Origin: Brachionus koreanus
Taxonomy: Eukaryota; Rotifera; Eurotatoria; Ploima; Brachionidae
Reading direction: 5' to 3'
DNA length: 64,000 bases
Assembly: GCA_016987375.1 (NCBI GenBank)
Contig: PJRA01000016.1
Span: forward strand, 1,378,409 to 1,442,408
Positions within the stretch are counted from its first letter, which is position 1. Each line of letters begins with the position of its first letter. Below are positions 12,062 to 22,369 of this stretch, in pieces. Made by a program: the position numbers and the translations under genes. The notes under the pieces were generated by a model. The model made no database searches, was not told the origin of the DNA, and was given only the letters and a program-made list of their open reading frames with translations.

Positions 12062-13497
12062 GCTGAAGGAGACGTACCGTCATGTTGGAGGGATGCCAAC
12101 GTGACCCCAATCTTCAAAAAAGGTTGTCGCAAAGACCCGGGTAACTACAGACCAGTTTCGCTAACCTCAGTGCCATTTAAGATCATGGAAAGCAAGGTAA
12201 GGGACAGTTTGGTTGGACATTTAGCAGCCAACAACCTGATATGTAAGGAGCAGCACGGGTTCGTTCCTAGAAAGTCCTATGTGACGAACCTCTTAGAATC
12301 AGCTGATTTGACGACAAGGGCACTCGCAGACAAATGCCCAGTAGATGTCATCTATACCGATTTTGCCAAAGCTTTTGACAAGGTTCCGCATGAACGTCTG
12401 TTGCTCAAGATTTCGGCTTACGGGATAGGTGGAACCGTTCTCAGATGGATCAGGGCGTTTCTATCCGGCAGAAGGGAAAGAGTTATCCTTGGCGAGAATT
12501 GCTCGGACTGGGCACCAGTTATGAGTTCGGTCCCTCAAGGCTCAGTCATAGGTCCAACGCTCTTCGTGGTCTTCATAAACGATCTCCCAGAACATATAAG
12601 CTTTCCATGTAAGCTATATGCGGATGACTGCAAGATCATTGCACGCTTACTCTCGAGCAGCTGTAATGAGCAGCTGCAACGCGATTTGGAAGCCTTAGCA
12701 GCATGGTGCGACAAATGGCTGATGAGGCTGAACCTGAGCAAATGTAAGGTCATGCACATCGGTAAGCATAACCCAGGGAAAGTATACCATATCCTTGATA
12801 GTGCGGCTGGCATACCGCATGAGCTTGAGGTTACCAGAACGGAGAAAGACCTAGGAGTCCATGTGAGTGACACTTTGAGCACGAAGATTCAGGTGGACAA
12901 ATCCGCAGCAAAAGCCAACTCAATGCTCGGGGTGCTTCTTAAGACGCTGATCTCGAGGGATGCCCATATATGGAAAAAAATGTACACCACCTACGTCAGA
13001 CCACATCTCGAGTATGCAATCCAAGTATGGAGACCATACCATCTCGGCGAGCTAAACACACTGGAAAAAGTCCAGCGACGTGCCACTAAAGTCCCAACTC
13101 AACTCCGCAACATGAAATACGAAGACAGGTGCCTAAAACTAGAGTTGACAACGCTGGAGGAAAGGAGAGCCAGTGGTGATCTAATTGAAATGTTCAAAAT
13201 TCAGAAAATTCGATTGGCACTCCTCTCTACAAGTTGGACCATCTAGAAGCGGACACAGAGGACAAATCAGACCAGAGTTAGTGAAGGACTGCCAAATCAC
13301 ACGTNNNNNNNNNNNNNNNNNNNNNNNNNNNNNNNNNNNNNNNNNNNNNNNNNNNNNNNNNNNNNNNNNNATTGACGCATCGAGTGTCAATTCCTTCAAG
13401 AAGAGGGTTGACGACCAGAGAACAGGCTGCTTAAGGACTTAGGTTCTCTTGCTGGAGTCATCCGGCAACTCGCAGTCATCAAACTACTACTATTAAG
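12062..13497 (+). mobile_element. 5'-truncated non-LTR (CR1/jockey-like) retrotransposon fragment
   Basis: An open frame from 12062 to 13246 encodes most of a non-LTR reverse transcriptase. It contains KDPGNYRPVSLTSVP, the palm motifs YTDFAKAFDKV and SVPQGSVIGP, and the catalytic KLYADDCKI box, followed by a thumb region (LEKVQRRATK). It begins mid-domain, so the endonuclease and 5' half are missing. A frameshift near 13190-13210 moves the C-terminal part (SRSGHRGQIRPEL) to another frame. A run of 66 N (13305-13370) interrupts it, after which the typical tail (SVNSFKKRVDDQ) resumes. The 3' end shows a short CTA/ACT-rich tail near 13480-13497. It is far GC-richer than its AT-rich surroundings, which fits a recent insertion with its own codon bias. 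It is non-functional as it stands. Confidence 0.88.
13305..13370. other. Assembly gap (66 N) inside the retroelement
   Basis: A run of undefined bases sits inside the reverse transcriptase 3' region, typical of an assembly break at a multicopy element. Its true length is unknown. Confidence 0.99.
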
Positions 13498-13874
13498 CAT
13501 AATTTAGATTTGGAAAAATTAGTTAATTTTGCAGAGACTTTGCACATCTTTAGCAGACTTTAATTTTTGGTGCAACTTAGTATGAACTAATAAAAAGGCT
13601 TCGGAAAAAGTGTTAAGCTTTTTTAGAATCAATTTTTGTTCAATTTTTTTATTTTGTACCAAATTTCAAATTACTGATTTAATGAATTTTCATTAATAAA
13701 ATTTATTCTTTGCCTTTTTAAAGTAAAGGATGATATTATAAATTTGAACTTAAACAAAAATTTCAAAGGAAAATAAAATAAAATCATAAATTATTTGTAT
13801 TTTAACAATTTTTGAAAATATTTTAAAGTTTAATTTGATTTAAGAAAATGGGAAAATTCTGATGGAAAAATTAA
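13498..13874. other. AT-rich spacer downstream of the mucin-like gene
   Basis: This is 3' flanking sequence of the minus-strand gene that ends at 13875. I see no gene in it. Confidence 0.4.
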
Positions 13875-16791
13875 TTAAACGATTTTTTGACATGTATCGG
13901 GACAAAGTGTTTTAAGAAAATCATCATAGCAAAAATAAAGATTGCACTCTTCTGGATCTGTTTTAGTTTTAACAGTATTAGTTGTTGTTAAAGTTGTTGT
14001 CGAAAGCATTGTGGTTGATTTTGTCCTGCATTGACATGTTTTGGGACACATTGATTTAAGAAAATCATCATAACAAAAAGAATAATCACACTCTTTTGGA
14101 TCATTGGGAAGAGAATCACAATCAGCATTGCTTAAAGTTGATGTTGAGATAACATCAGTAGATGAAGTAAGAGTAGTTGAATTTCTGCATTGACATGTTT
14201 TAGGGCATAAAGCTTTTAGCGTTGAATCAAAACAAGCTGAATCATCACATTCTAAAGGATCGTTACCAATGGAGGAGCAATCTGGTCCTATTGAACAATC
14301 ATCACCCGAAAATCCAGGTGGACAATTACATTTACATGAATTTGAATCATATTTTCCGTTGTTTTGACAAGTTGTACTAGTGCAAATCTAGAAATAAAAA
14401 CTCTTTAGTCTAATTTTTTAAAATAGTTTGAAATAAAATTATATATTGAAGAAATTAACAGAAAAAAGAAAGAGTTTTTTTCCAAAATAAAAAGAGAAAT
14501 ATTTTAATTCTTAAAAATTAAAATAAATTAAGATTAGCAAAAAAATAAAATTACATGCTCATCGGTTCAAAAATCAAATACTAAAAAAAATGAAAAATTG
14601 AAGGAAATTGAAAAGGAAAAAAATAGAAAATTGTTAAAAATGTATAAAAAAACAAAAACTAACATTTTGACATAAACATGTTTTGGGACAATATGATTTT
14701 AGTTCTTCATCAAAACATAATTTGCTATTGCATTCAACAGGGTCATTAGCAATAATTGAACAATCAAAAGCAGTAGTTGTAAGTTCCTGAAAAATACTTG
14801 ATGATTCAGGAGCAGAACTTGTTGATGGATCATTGGTAGAAAGACTGGATGAAATCGGAGCTGTGCTAGTTAGTTCAGTTGAAGTTGCAGTTGATTCACT
14901 TGGTACTGTGCTTGTTAGTTCAGTTGTAGTTGCAGTTGATTCACTTGGTACTGTGCTTGTTAGTTCAGTTGTAGTTGCAGTTGATTCACTTGGTACTGTG
15001 CTTGTTAGTTCAGTTGTAGTTGCAGTTGATTCACTTGGTACTGTGCTTGTTAGTTCAGTTGTAGTTGCAGTTGATTCACTTGGTACTGTGCTTGTTAGTT
15101 CAGTTGTAGTTGCAGTTGATTCACTTGGTACTGTGCTTGTTAGTTCAGTTGTAGTTGCAGTTGATTCACTTGGTACTGTGCTTGTTAGTTCAGTTGTAGT
15201 TGCAGTTGATTCACTTGGTACTGTGCTTGTTAGTTCAGTTGTAGTTGCAGTTGATTCACTTGGTACTGTGCTTGTTAGTTCAGTTGTAGTTGCAGTTGAT
15301 TCACTTGGTACTGTGCTTGTTAGTTCAGTTGTAGTTGCAGTTGATTCACTTGGTACTGTGCTTGTTAGTTCAGTTGTAGTTGCAGTTGATTCACTTGGTA
15401 CTGTGCTTGTTAGTTCAGTTGTAGTTGCAGTTGATTCACTTGGTACTGTGCTTGTTAGTTCAGTTGTAGTTGCAGTTGATTCACTTGGTACTGTGCTTGT
15501 TAGTTCAGTTGTAGTTGCAGTTGATTCACTTGGTACTGTGCTTGTTAGTTCAGTTGTAGTTGCAGTTGATTCACTTGGTACTGTGCTTGTTAGTTCAGTT
15601 GTAGTTGCAGTTGATTCACTTGGTACTGTGCTTGTTAGTTCAGTTGTAGTTGCAGTTGATTCACTTGGTACTGTGCTTGTTAGTTCAGTTGTAGTTGCAG
15701 TTGATTCACTTGGTACTGTGCTTGTTAGTTCAGTTGTAGTTGCAGTTGATTCACTAGGTACTGTGCTTGTTAGTTCAGTTGTAGTTGCAGTTGATTCACT
15801 TGGTACTGTGCTTGTTAGTTCAGTTGTAGTTGCAGTTGATTCACTTGGTATTGTAGCTGTGCTATTATTTTTGCATTTATTACACAATTTTGGACAGTAG
15901 TCATTGATTTCAATTAAGAAACATTGATCAACTGTAAATTTAAGACAGCTTTGAGGTTCTTCTTTGTCACATCTTATATTTTCACATAATTCTCCTTCAT
16001 AGTTTGGATAACATTGACATTTACAATTAGAATCTAAAACACCACCATTCTTACAAATTTTATCGCATTTTGAAGTTGTTTGAATCGTTACAGTTGAAGT
16101 TGTTTTTTCACACATTTTACATAATTTTGGACAAAAATATTTTATATCAACAATTGAGCAGAAGTCTATTGAATAGCTTAAACATGATTCAGATTCATTT
16201 ATGCTACAATCCAATTGCTCACACCTATCTCCTTTAAAATTTGGATAACAGTCACATTTACATTTATCACTATTAAATTTTCCCTCATTTTCACAAACTG
16301 TTTGATTGCACTTTACTTTATTTTCGCACAATTCACCATCAAATCCTAATGAACAGTTACATTTACAATTTTTTTGATCAAAAGTTCCATTATTGAAGCA
16401 TTTATCAAATCCACAACTGCAAGTCTCTTTTTTACACATTCCTGGACAATAATCTTTAATTTCTTGAATGCTGCATGTGTCAGGTGTAAGGCTTATTCCA
16501 CATTCTTTAGCTTGATTAGTACAATTAAATCTTTCGCAATAATCACCTTTTTTAAATTTGAACTAAAAATAAAAAAAAAACATTAACTCAAATTTTTACC
16601 ATAATATCCTTGAAAGCCTTAAAGTAGAAATTACATATCAATATAATTTTGTAATTAATGCTTTTTTTTTAAATTTTACATTGACATGTTCCGTTTTCTA
16701 ATTTTCCTCCATGTAGGCATTCCTTACTGGTTTGGCTCATACATTTTAAGCTCATCAAACCAATTATTGATATAAAAATTAAAATTTTCAT
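13875..16791 (-). CDS. Secreted mucin-like EGF/ShKT protein with 45-bp coding minisatellite, 841 aa
   Basis: Exons on the minus strand: 16791-16680, 16617-16600 (18 nt), 16546-14664, 14387-13875. They total 841 residues with phase kept. Exon 1 gives a signal peptide (MKILIFISIIGLMS), and the microexon completes the first EGF. Exon 3 has alternating EGF and ShKT-like modules, then about 21 near-perfect copies of the 15-residue unit ELTSTVPSESTATTT, then another ShKT-like module (LKSYCPKTCLC). Exon 4 follows donor AAT|GTTAG and acceptor TTTCTAG. It adds an EGF (FSGDDC) and three ShKT-like units (ALCPKTCQC, SMCPKTCQC, TLCPDTCQ) separated by Thr-rich linkers. A Thr/Ser-dense middle between cysteine-rich ends is the layout of O-glycosylated mucins and adhesive or gel-forming secreted proteins. 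That role is inference. Confidence 0.8.
14869..15855 (-). repeat. 45-bp coding minisatellite, about 21-22 copies
   Basis: A 45-base unit repeats without interruption and keeps the reading frame, giving the 15-residue Thr/Ser-rich unit of the mucin-like gene. Units are almost identical; I see differences mainly in the terminal copies and one silent change near 15756. Such homogeneity implies recent expansion or ongoing unequal exchange, so copy number probably varies between individuals and may be mis-assembled. Confidence 0.97.
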
Positions 16792-17556
16792 TTTTCAATC
16801 TTTTAAAAATTAATTCTTATGTGATTCCGAATTTTCTTGCGAATTAAATACAATTTTTTGAGCCAAAAATATTATTTAAATAGATAATAATATTTAATTG
16901 ATAAACAAGCATGTTTCGTATTAAATTTGATACGAATATTTCAAATCATGATTTGCGATTGCATAGAACTCGTACAAGTTCTCAAAAATCAATAGATATA
17001 TTTTTGTTAAATTTTTTAAACAAATATTTATTTTTTTATATAATCAGCTTTTTAAAAAAGAAACTTTGCAGCAGATGAGTTTTCTAAGTTTCAAATTTCG
17101 AATTGTCTTATTACTAATTTTTCGAATTAAGACAATAAATAATTAAAAGCATAAATAGATAAATGTTTTTCAAGCAATTTTATCCTTATATATTTTTAAA
17201 TATTAGCTTTTATTTTTATAAGATAAAAAATATTTTAATTCATTTTAGATTGAAAATATTTTGTTAGAATTTTTTTACAAACAAATATTTAATTTTTAAA
17301 AAAAAATTAAAAATTAATTAAACAAATCGAATAGAGATCGTTTTCTATTTTAATTTTATAGAAAAAATTTTTTGATATAATAATCAAGTTAATTCATAAT
17401 TTGATCTTTTAAATTGATGAAAAATAAAATAGATATATTTGAAATTTTTTTCCCCTATTTTTATTCAAATCTTTAAAGAAACTTTTAATTTAAAAAATTT
17501 TTCGATTTTGAAAACTAGGTTTTTAGATTAAATTCATTAAAGTTTATCTTTTATTC
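16792..17556. other. AT-rich intergenic region
   Basis: Spacer between two cysteine-rich genes on the same strand. No coding or RNA feature was recognised. It presumably contains the promoter of the mucin-like gene just below it. Confidence 0.4.
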
Positions 17557-19618
17557 CTAAGAACATTTGCCACATTTATTAGGACAGATCTGAGAAACTA
17601 AAGGAATTTCGCAATTATCATATTTTTTACATAATTCTGGGTCGGTTTCACATAAAGGTTCATCACATAATTCTCCAGTAAATGTTGGCAAACAGTCACA
17701 AGAGCAACTTGTTGCATTCAAAATTCCCGCATTTCCACAATCTTTAGTACAGCTTTCTTCACTTGTTAACTCACCAAAATCAGTATAACTTTGTGAAAAA
17801 AATTGACTATTTCCTGTTGGATCTAAATAAATTCCCGAACTTGATTCTGAAATTAGCTTATCTAAATCATTAGACGTTTTCTGATCCATTTCAGACACAT
17901 TTGTATCAGTAAATTGTTCACTTGCATAATCAGTTGGATTTTTATCACTGTCTGAAGATTCAAAAGCTGTCATTGAAGGTGAATCAGATCCTTCATTTGT
18001 ATTATCTACTTTATCAGTAACTGAAGGGTCTTTTGTAACCAAGTCTATTTCAGTTAAATCAGTTGGATTTTTATCACTGTCTGAAGATTCAAAAGCTGTC
18101 ATTGAAGGTGAATCACTATTCAAAGAAGAAATTGGTAAATTGGTATTTTCAGTAGCAGTTGCTTGGTTTGTAACTTCTAATTCAGAAGGCTCTTCTGTTA
18201 AGTGGTTTGTCATGGTCATTTGATTTGTTAGACCTGGATCAGTATTATAATTAAATGAAGCAATACTTGAATAATCAATATCACTACTTGGTAATTTTGA
18301 TTCAAAAGCTATGGTGCTCGAATCAATATTTGTCATAAATGATTGATTTTGATCTAAATCAGTACTTGATTGTTTGATATCAGTTACTTCTGAATTAAAG
18401 TTAGTATTTGATTCTGTTGTTTTATCAGGATTTTGAGTTTGTTGGTCAGTATTCAAATTTTTTGTAGCATCATTTGAAACATGAGAGAATGATTGTGTTG
18501 TTTCAATGGATTGACTTGGATTTAAACTGGATTGTTCGCCAAAATCAATTGTTATTGTATTTGTGCTCGAATCCAAGTAAGTATAATTTGTTTCAGCGAT
18601 ATCTGTAAATGAAGTAGCATCAGAAACTGAAAATTCTTCGGTGTTAAATGAATCTGTTTGAATGCCAATTGACTCACATCTACCACACAAAATTGGGCAA
18701 TAGTCCCTTATTTCTTTAATAAAGCATTTATCTACATTGTCACATATATTTACTGGATCTTGTTCACAAACAAATTGCTCACAAGTTCTGCCTTTAGTAG
18801 AACTTAAGCAATCGCATTCACATGTTTCACTATTCCATATTCCCGAATTCAAGCATTCAAGTTTTTCATCACATGTTTTATTTTCAGGTTTATCCGTACA
18901 TTTAAAGCACAAATGTGGACAATACATCTCTATCTCTTTTATAGAACAAAAGTCAATTGTGTATGGTGTGCAAATATTTGAATCCGGTATGTCACATGAT
19001 AAGTTTTCGCAATTATCTCCCATGTAATTTGGATAGCAATCACATTTACAAGTATCTTCATTAATTAAGCCCATATTTTCACAGCTGTTTGGGCATTTGC
19101 TCCTCTTTTTTTCACATATTTTTCCTTCAAATTGCTCAGCACATTCGCAACTACAGTTTAAAATATTAAATGTGCCATTATTAAGACATCCATTAAAACC
19201 GCATTTGCAAATATCTGGATTACACATCAGAGGACAGTAGTTTCTTACATCATCTAATGAACATAAATCAGGACCTAGACTTATTCCGCAGGATGCTGCT
19301 TGGGAACTGCAGTCAATTTGTTCACAATAATCCCCAGAATAGCCGTATAAACCTTTTGAAAAATCAATTAATTTAAAAAATTAACCATCCACCTTTGAAA
19401 TTTGATAACAAAAATAAAGAAAATAGTTTAAAAATTATTATTTTTTAGCTTATGGTAAATATCCAAAAATTTTGTTAACAAATCTTTCGCAATATAAGAT
19501 TACATTCACATTGGCAACTGTCCAAATTAAATATTCCCCCATTCAGACATTCGTTGGCCACACACTCACTTTTTGTTTGATATAAAAGAGCTAGAAGAAA
19601 CAAAATTTTAAAAAACAT
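17557..19618 (-). CDS. Secreted EGF/ShKT-like protein with Ser/Thr-rich centre, 636 aa
   Basis: Two exons, 19618-19504 and 19352-17557, encode 636 residues. Exon 1 has a signal peptide (MFFKILFLLALLYQ) and starts an EGF. Exon 2 completes it directly (CLYGYSGDYCE), so here the segment that is a separate 18-nt microexon in the two paralogs is fused to exon 2. ShKT-like (VRNYCPLMC, IRDYCPILCGRC) and EGF (FEGKICE, YMGDNCE) modules follow. Then comes a low-cysteine region of about 250 residues rich in Ser, Thr, Asp and Glu, and a final EGF plus ShKT unit (QICPNKCGKCS) at the C-terminus. The centre holds a direct repeat of SDSPSMTAFESSDSDKNPTD (near 17940-18000 and 18060-18120) but, unlike the neighbour, no homogeneous minisatellite. 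It is secreted and probably glycosylated; its role is unknown. Confidence 0.82.
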
Positions 19619-19975
19619 TTTTTGGTAAAATTAATTTAAAAATTAAGATTTTTATAGTCACATTAATTAAAAAAAGTTTTCTAACCAAAGATTTGACAGC
19701 ATCACGTTATATAAATAATTCTTAAGAATACTTTATTGTTCAATGTAAAAATTTCATAAATATTTACACATTAGAAAATTTTTGATTAGAGAGATAGAGC
19801 AAGAGAGAGAGAGAGTAAAAATTGAATACTAATCCTTGAATAAAGATAGAGAATTGCATTCGATTTAAAATTTTATTTTAAAAATTTAATTAAAATTATA
19901 GGTTAATTTTATTTTTAATTTAAATTGAATTTTAATGTAAAAAATGAAAAGTAAATGTCTTTAATTTTTAATCAA
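19619..19975. other. Spacer with GA-rich simple repeat
   Basis: Short intergenic stretch upstream of the secreted gene. It includes a purine GA run at about 19789-19816 and otherwise AT-rich sequence. Confidence 0.5.
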
Positions 19976-20455
19976 TCAAACTTTTCGATTTAGGTATGAA
20001 TTTTGAATATGTAAAGCCGAAAAGTATTTGTTTGGATTTGTTCGTCTTAAAATACGGTGATAGATGGCTCGAAATTTACAATTATTTAAACTAGAATTTG
20101 AGTCTTTGTATCCAAAAAATTGAATACAATCATGCATAGGATTCATGTCATTCAAATTAAAATCTTCTAAAAAGCTAATATCAACCAAACATTTGAATTT
20201 GTGACTAGATGTATCTTCATCAAAATCAATGCCTGCTTCTTCTAGTTCTGCAAATTCTAGTCCATGATATTTTAAAAATTTATTTGGAATTATGGTCTCA
20301 ATACTTTCTTCACTGTATATAACCAATTGTTTCCCATCATTGATTTCATTATCTAGATCAACTTTTCCGGTTATCCGAACAACTCTCCTATCTATGCTCT
20401 TCATCAAACATATCTCAGACAATTTTAGATTTAAAATCAGCTCTTTATTAGACAT
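19976..20455 (-). CDS. Unassigned acidic 159-aa protein, possibly OB-fold
   Basis: An intact single-exon frame with no signal peptide or membrane segment. The sequence around VVRITGKV followed by alternating hydrophobic residues (QLVIYS, FKCLVDIS, CIQFFGYKD) looks like a small beta-barrel, and I considered an OB-fold of the TEN1 type. Length (159 versus about 120) and overall match are not convincing, so I leave it unnamed. It starts 122 bp downstream of the ENOPH1 stop on the same strand, in a close-packed run of four genes of basic cellular function. Coding potential is supported by codon structure and an intact frame in AT-rich DNA. The function is not identified. Confidence 0.6.
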   Translation of the reverse strand: MSNKELILNLKLSEICLMKSIDRRVVRITGKVDLDNEINDGKQLVIYSEESIETIIPNKFLKYHGLEFAELEEAGIDFDEDTSSHKFKCLVDISFLEDFNLNDMNPMHDCIQFFGYKDSNSSLNNCKFRAIYHRILRRTNPNKYFSALHIQNSYLNRKV

Positions 20456-20576
20456 TAAATTTAAAATTTTAAATAAATTTATTCAGTTTGTTTTTGTAGT
20501 TTTTTTAATTGTCTTTGAAATAATTTTTTTTGATTTTGAAATTTTATTTTAATAAAATTGTAAATTTTTAGTTAAG

Positions 20577-21537
20577 TCAAAATTCAATATTATCAAATGA
20601 ACTGACACAATCAAAATTTTGTCTTTCTTTATCAGGATTATCTTCTCTTTTCAGAACACAGACATTGAGACCCGCTTGAGTTGCAGCTTCAGCTTCTGTA
20701 TTTAAGGATAATTTAAATTTTTTAAAATTATGATTTAGATTCATTTTACCTCGGACTAGGTCAGTTAAAAACAAGACTTGTTCGCCAGATTTTCCTAGTG
20801 AATTTAGAATATTCAAATAACTCTGTGGCTCAACTTTAAGTCCAATATTTGTATCAAAATGACCGCAAAAATACTGTAAAATTTTTATTTATTTTACAAA
20901 AATTGAAAAAAAAATACTTTTAACAAATTTCCTTTATCTGAATAGCCAAACAATAGTTTTTGAGCTTCAATTGAACCAGAGGAATAAATGTAAATTTTAA
21001 ATCCCTTTGAAATCCATCTTTCAAAAGCCGGAACAACATCTTCATAGACACTTTAAATTTTAAATAAATGATAAATTAATTCTCTCATTAATCAGTCTTA
21101 CTGTCCTTTTACGATTTCATTTTTGTACGCATATTGCCACATGTGACCTTGTAATTGTTTTAAAGGCCTTGCTTTTCTATCATTATCCATCTGCCATTTG
21201 ATATTTACCATTGCTGATTCAATTAACTCTTTTTTGTTACCAAAATCACTACTTATCAAAGGAACTTGGTTACCAAGTGATTTAAAATCTGACTTAGACT
21301 GATCGATTAATAACTTGAGATCTTCTTGACACTGTTTTCTATCAAAATTTTCATTTAAATAGCTTTCAAGATTTAATCTTATATATGGAAACAGAACATC
21401 CTTTTTAGACTATAATAAATAAATAATAAATTAATTATCAAATTAAAAACCTTAACAAAGCTAATTGATGTTGTTGTGCCTTCGATATCAGTCAAAATGG
21501 TATCGACACTTTTTTTTATTCGATATTTTGAATTCAT
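20577..21537 (-). CDS. ENOPH1: Enolase-phosphatase E1 (methionine salvage)
   Basis: Five exons on the minus strand: 21537-21451, 21409-21102, 21050-20918, 20873-20750, 20695-20577, giving 256 residues. This is a HAD-superfamily phosphatase that converts 2,3-diketo-5-methylthiopentyl-1-phosphate through enolisation and dephosphorylation to the acireductone of the methionine salvage pathway, in the cytosol. Diagnostic sequence: the N-terminal nucleophile motif [13 protein letters not shown] (Asp17, Glu19), [24 protein letters not shown], the phosphate-binding [19 protein letters not shown], and [18 protein letters not shown]. Length matches the family (human about 261). Exon 2 has two in-frame acceptors 9 nt apart; the inner one (exon starting at 21400) gives the canonical SFVKDVLFP, the outer one inserts SKK. 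Confidence in the identity is very high. Confidence 0.95.
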
Positions 21538-21679
21538 TCTAATCTAGATTTTATTTTTTTAGAAATTTTAGAAAAAAAAATTATTTTCAAATGAAAAATG
21601 TGGAATTTTTTAATTCCTAAAAATTTTTTTTATATTAAAAAATAAATTTAAATTTTTTAAAAATTTAATTTTTTTAGTA

Positions 21680-21925
21680 CTATTTGAGATTTTTAGCGTC
21701 GTTTCGTTCAAAAATATTTTTTGGTATTCTTGAGTAATATTCATTTTCAGGGTTGTCCAAGAAGCGTTTTTCGCGCACATCTTCTATGCTGTTCTCGAGA
21801 TAAGGAGTTTTTTTATCAGTGATAGCAGTTTCCAGTGAATAGCCTATAAATCCAAGAACAACAGCGACTGGAAAAGTTATAATTGGAGCGTATCTTGAGA
21901 CTACTCGGACTATAATTTGACTCAT
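21680..21925 (-). CDS. SMIM12: Small integral membrane protein 12
   Basis: An 81-residue single-exon protein with one N-terminal transmembrane segment (about residues 12-30) in the family-typical sequence RYAPIITFPVAVVLGFIGY. A charged tail follows (ITDKKTPYLENSIEDVREKR). The pattern V-x2-YAP-x-TFPVA-x-V-x-G-x-x-GY matches vertebrate SMIM12, whose molecular role is poorly known. An acceptor-like TTTAG abuts the ATG directly, and the stop lies 143 bp before the ENOPH1 start. Confidence 0.88.
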   Translation of the reverse strand: MSQIIVRVVSRYAPIITFPVAVVLGFIGYSLETAITDKKTPYLENSIEDVREKRFLDNPENEYYSRIPKNIFERNDAKNLK

Positions 21926-22369
21926 CTAAACATTTGAATGAAACTTTTTAACTATTTCAAGCTATATTTAGATGACGTAATCATTCGTCATTAAAAATTC
22001 AAAAAAAAATTTTGAAAAAAAATTTATTTAATTCAAAGTTTAAACAATTGGTATAAAAATTTTTAAAAAATGTCAGTACACAACCATCAAAATAAAAGTC
22101 TAAAAATAATTCTTTGATTTAATGACTTGGAATATTAATGAAAAATTATATCAATCAAACACCCTTGTATTAATGAGAAATACTTATGTTTAGATGAAAG
22201 AAATCATTGACTTTCATTGACAATCAAAGTCACTGATCAATTTTTAAAAAAATAATTATTGAACAAAAATCAAGCTCTATTTTTAGTTGAAAGTATTTTG
22301 AGTGTGTCTAAAAAAGAAAATTTTTTAAATTTTTTAGTTTCTTTTTATACTTGGGTTGTCTTACACAAA
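21926..22369 (-). promoter_or_regulatory. Selenoprotein S 3' UTR, expected to contain a SECIS element
   Basis: Only about 440 bases separate the selenoprotein S stop from the next gene on the same strand, so the SECIS RNA element needed to decode the upstream TGA should lie here. I see a strong hairpin at 22207-22231 (7-bp stem, mismatch, 4-bp stem) and ATGA and TGAT motifs nearby. I could not fold a convincing canonical SECIS core by eye. A near-palindromic TGACGTAATCATTCGTCA lies at 21974-21991. Confidence 0.4.

Noticed and set aside
12535..12882. 115-codon minus-strand frame
   Set aside because: It lies wholly inside the reverse transcriptase coding region on the other strand and has no family features.
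14833..15900. 355-codon plus-strand frame of repeated Val/Ser units
   Set aside because: It is the antisense shadow of the 45-bp minisatellite, whose period is a multiple of three and so opens other frames too. The minus-strand frame has the signal peptide, cysteine modules and splice sites.
21974..21991. TGACGTAA...CGTCA palindrome as a CRE/ATF site regulating selenoprotein S
   Set aside because: It lies downstream of selenoprotein S and upstream of SMIM12; a single motif match in AT-rich DNA is too weak to call.
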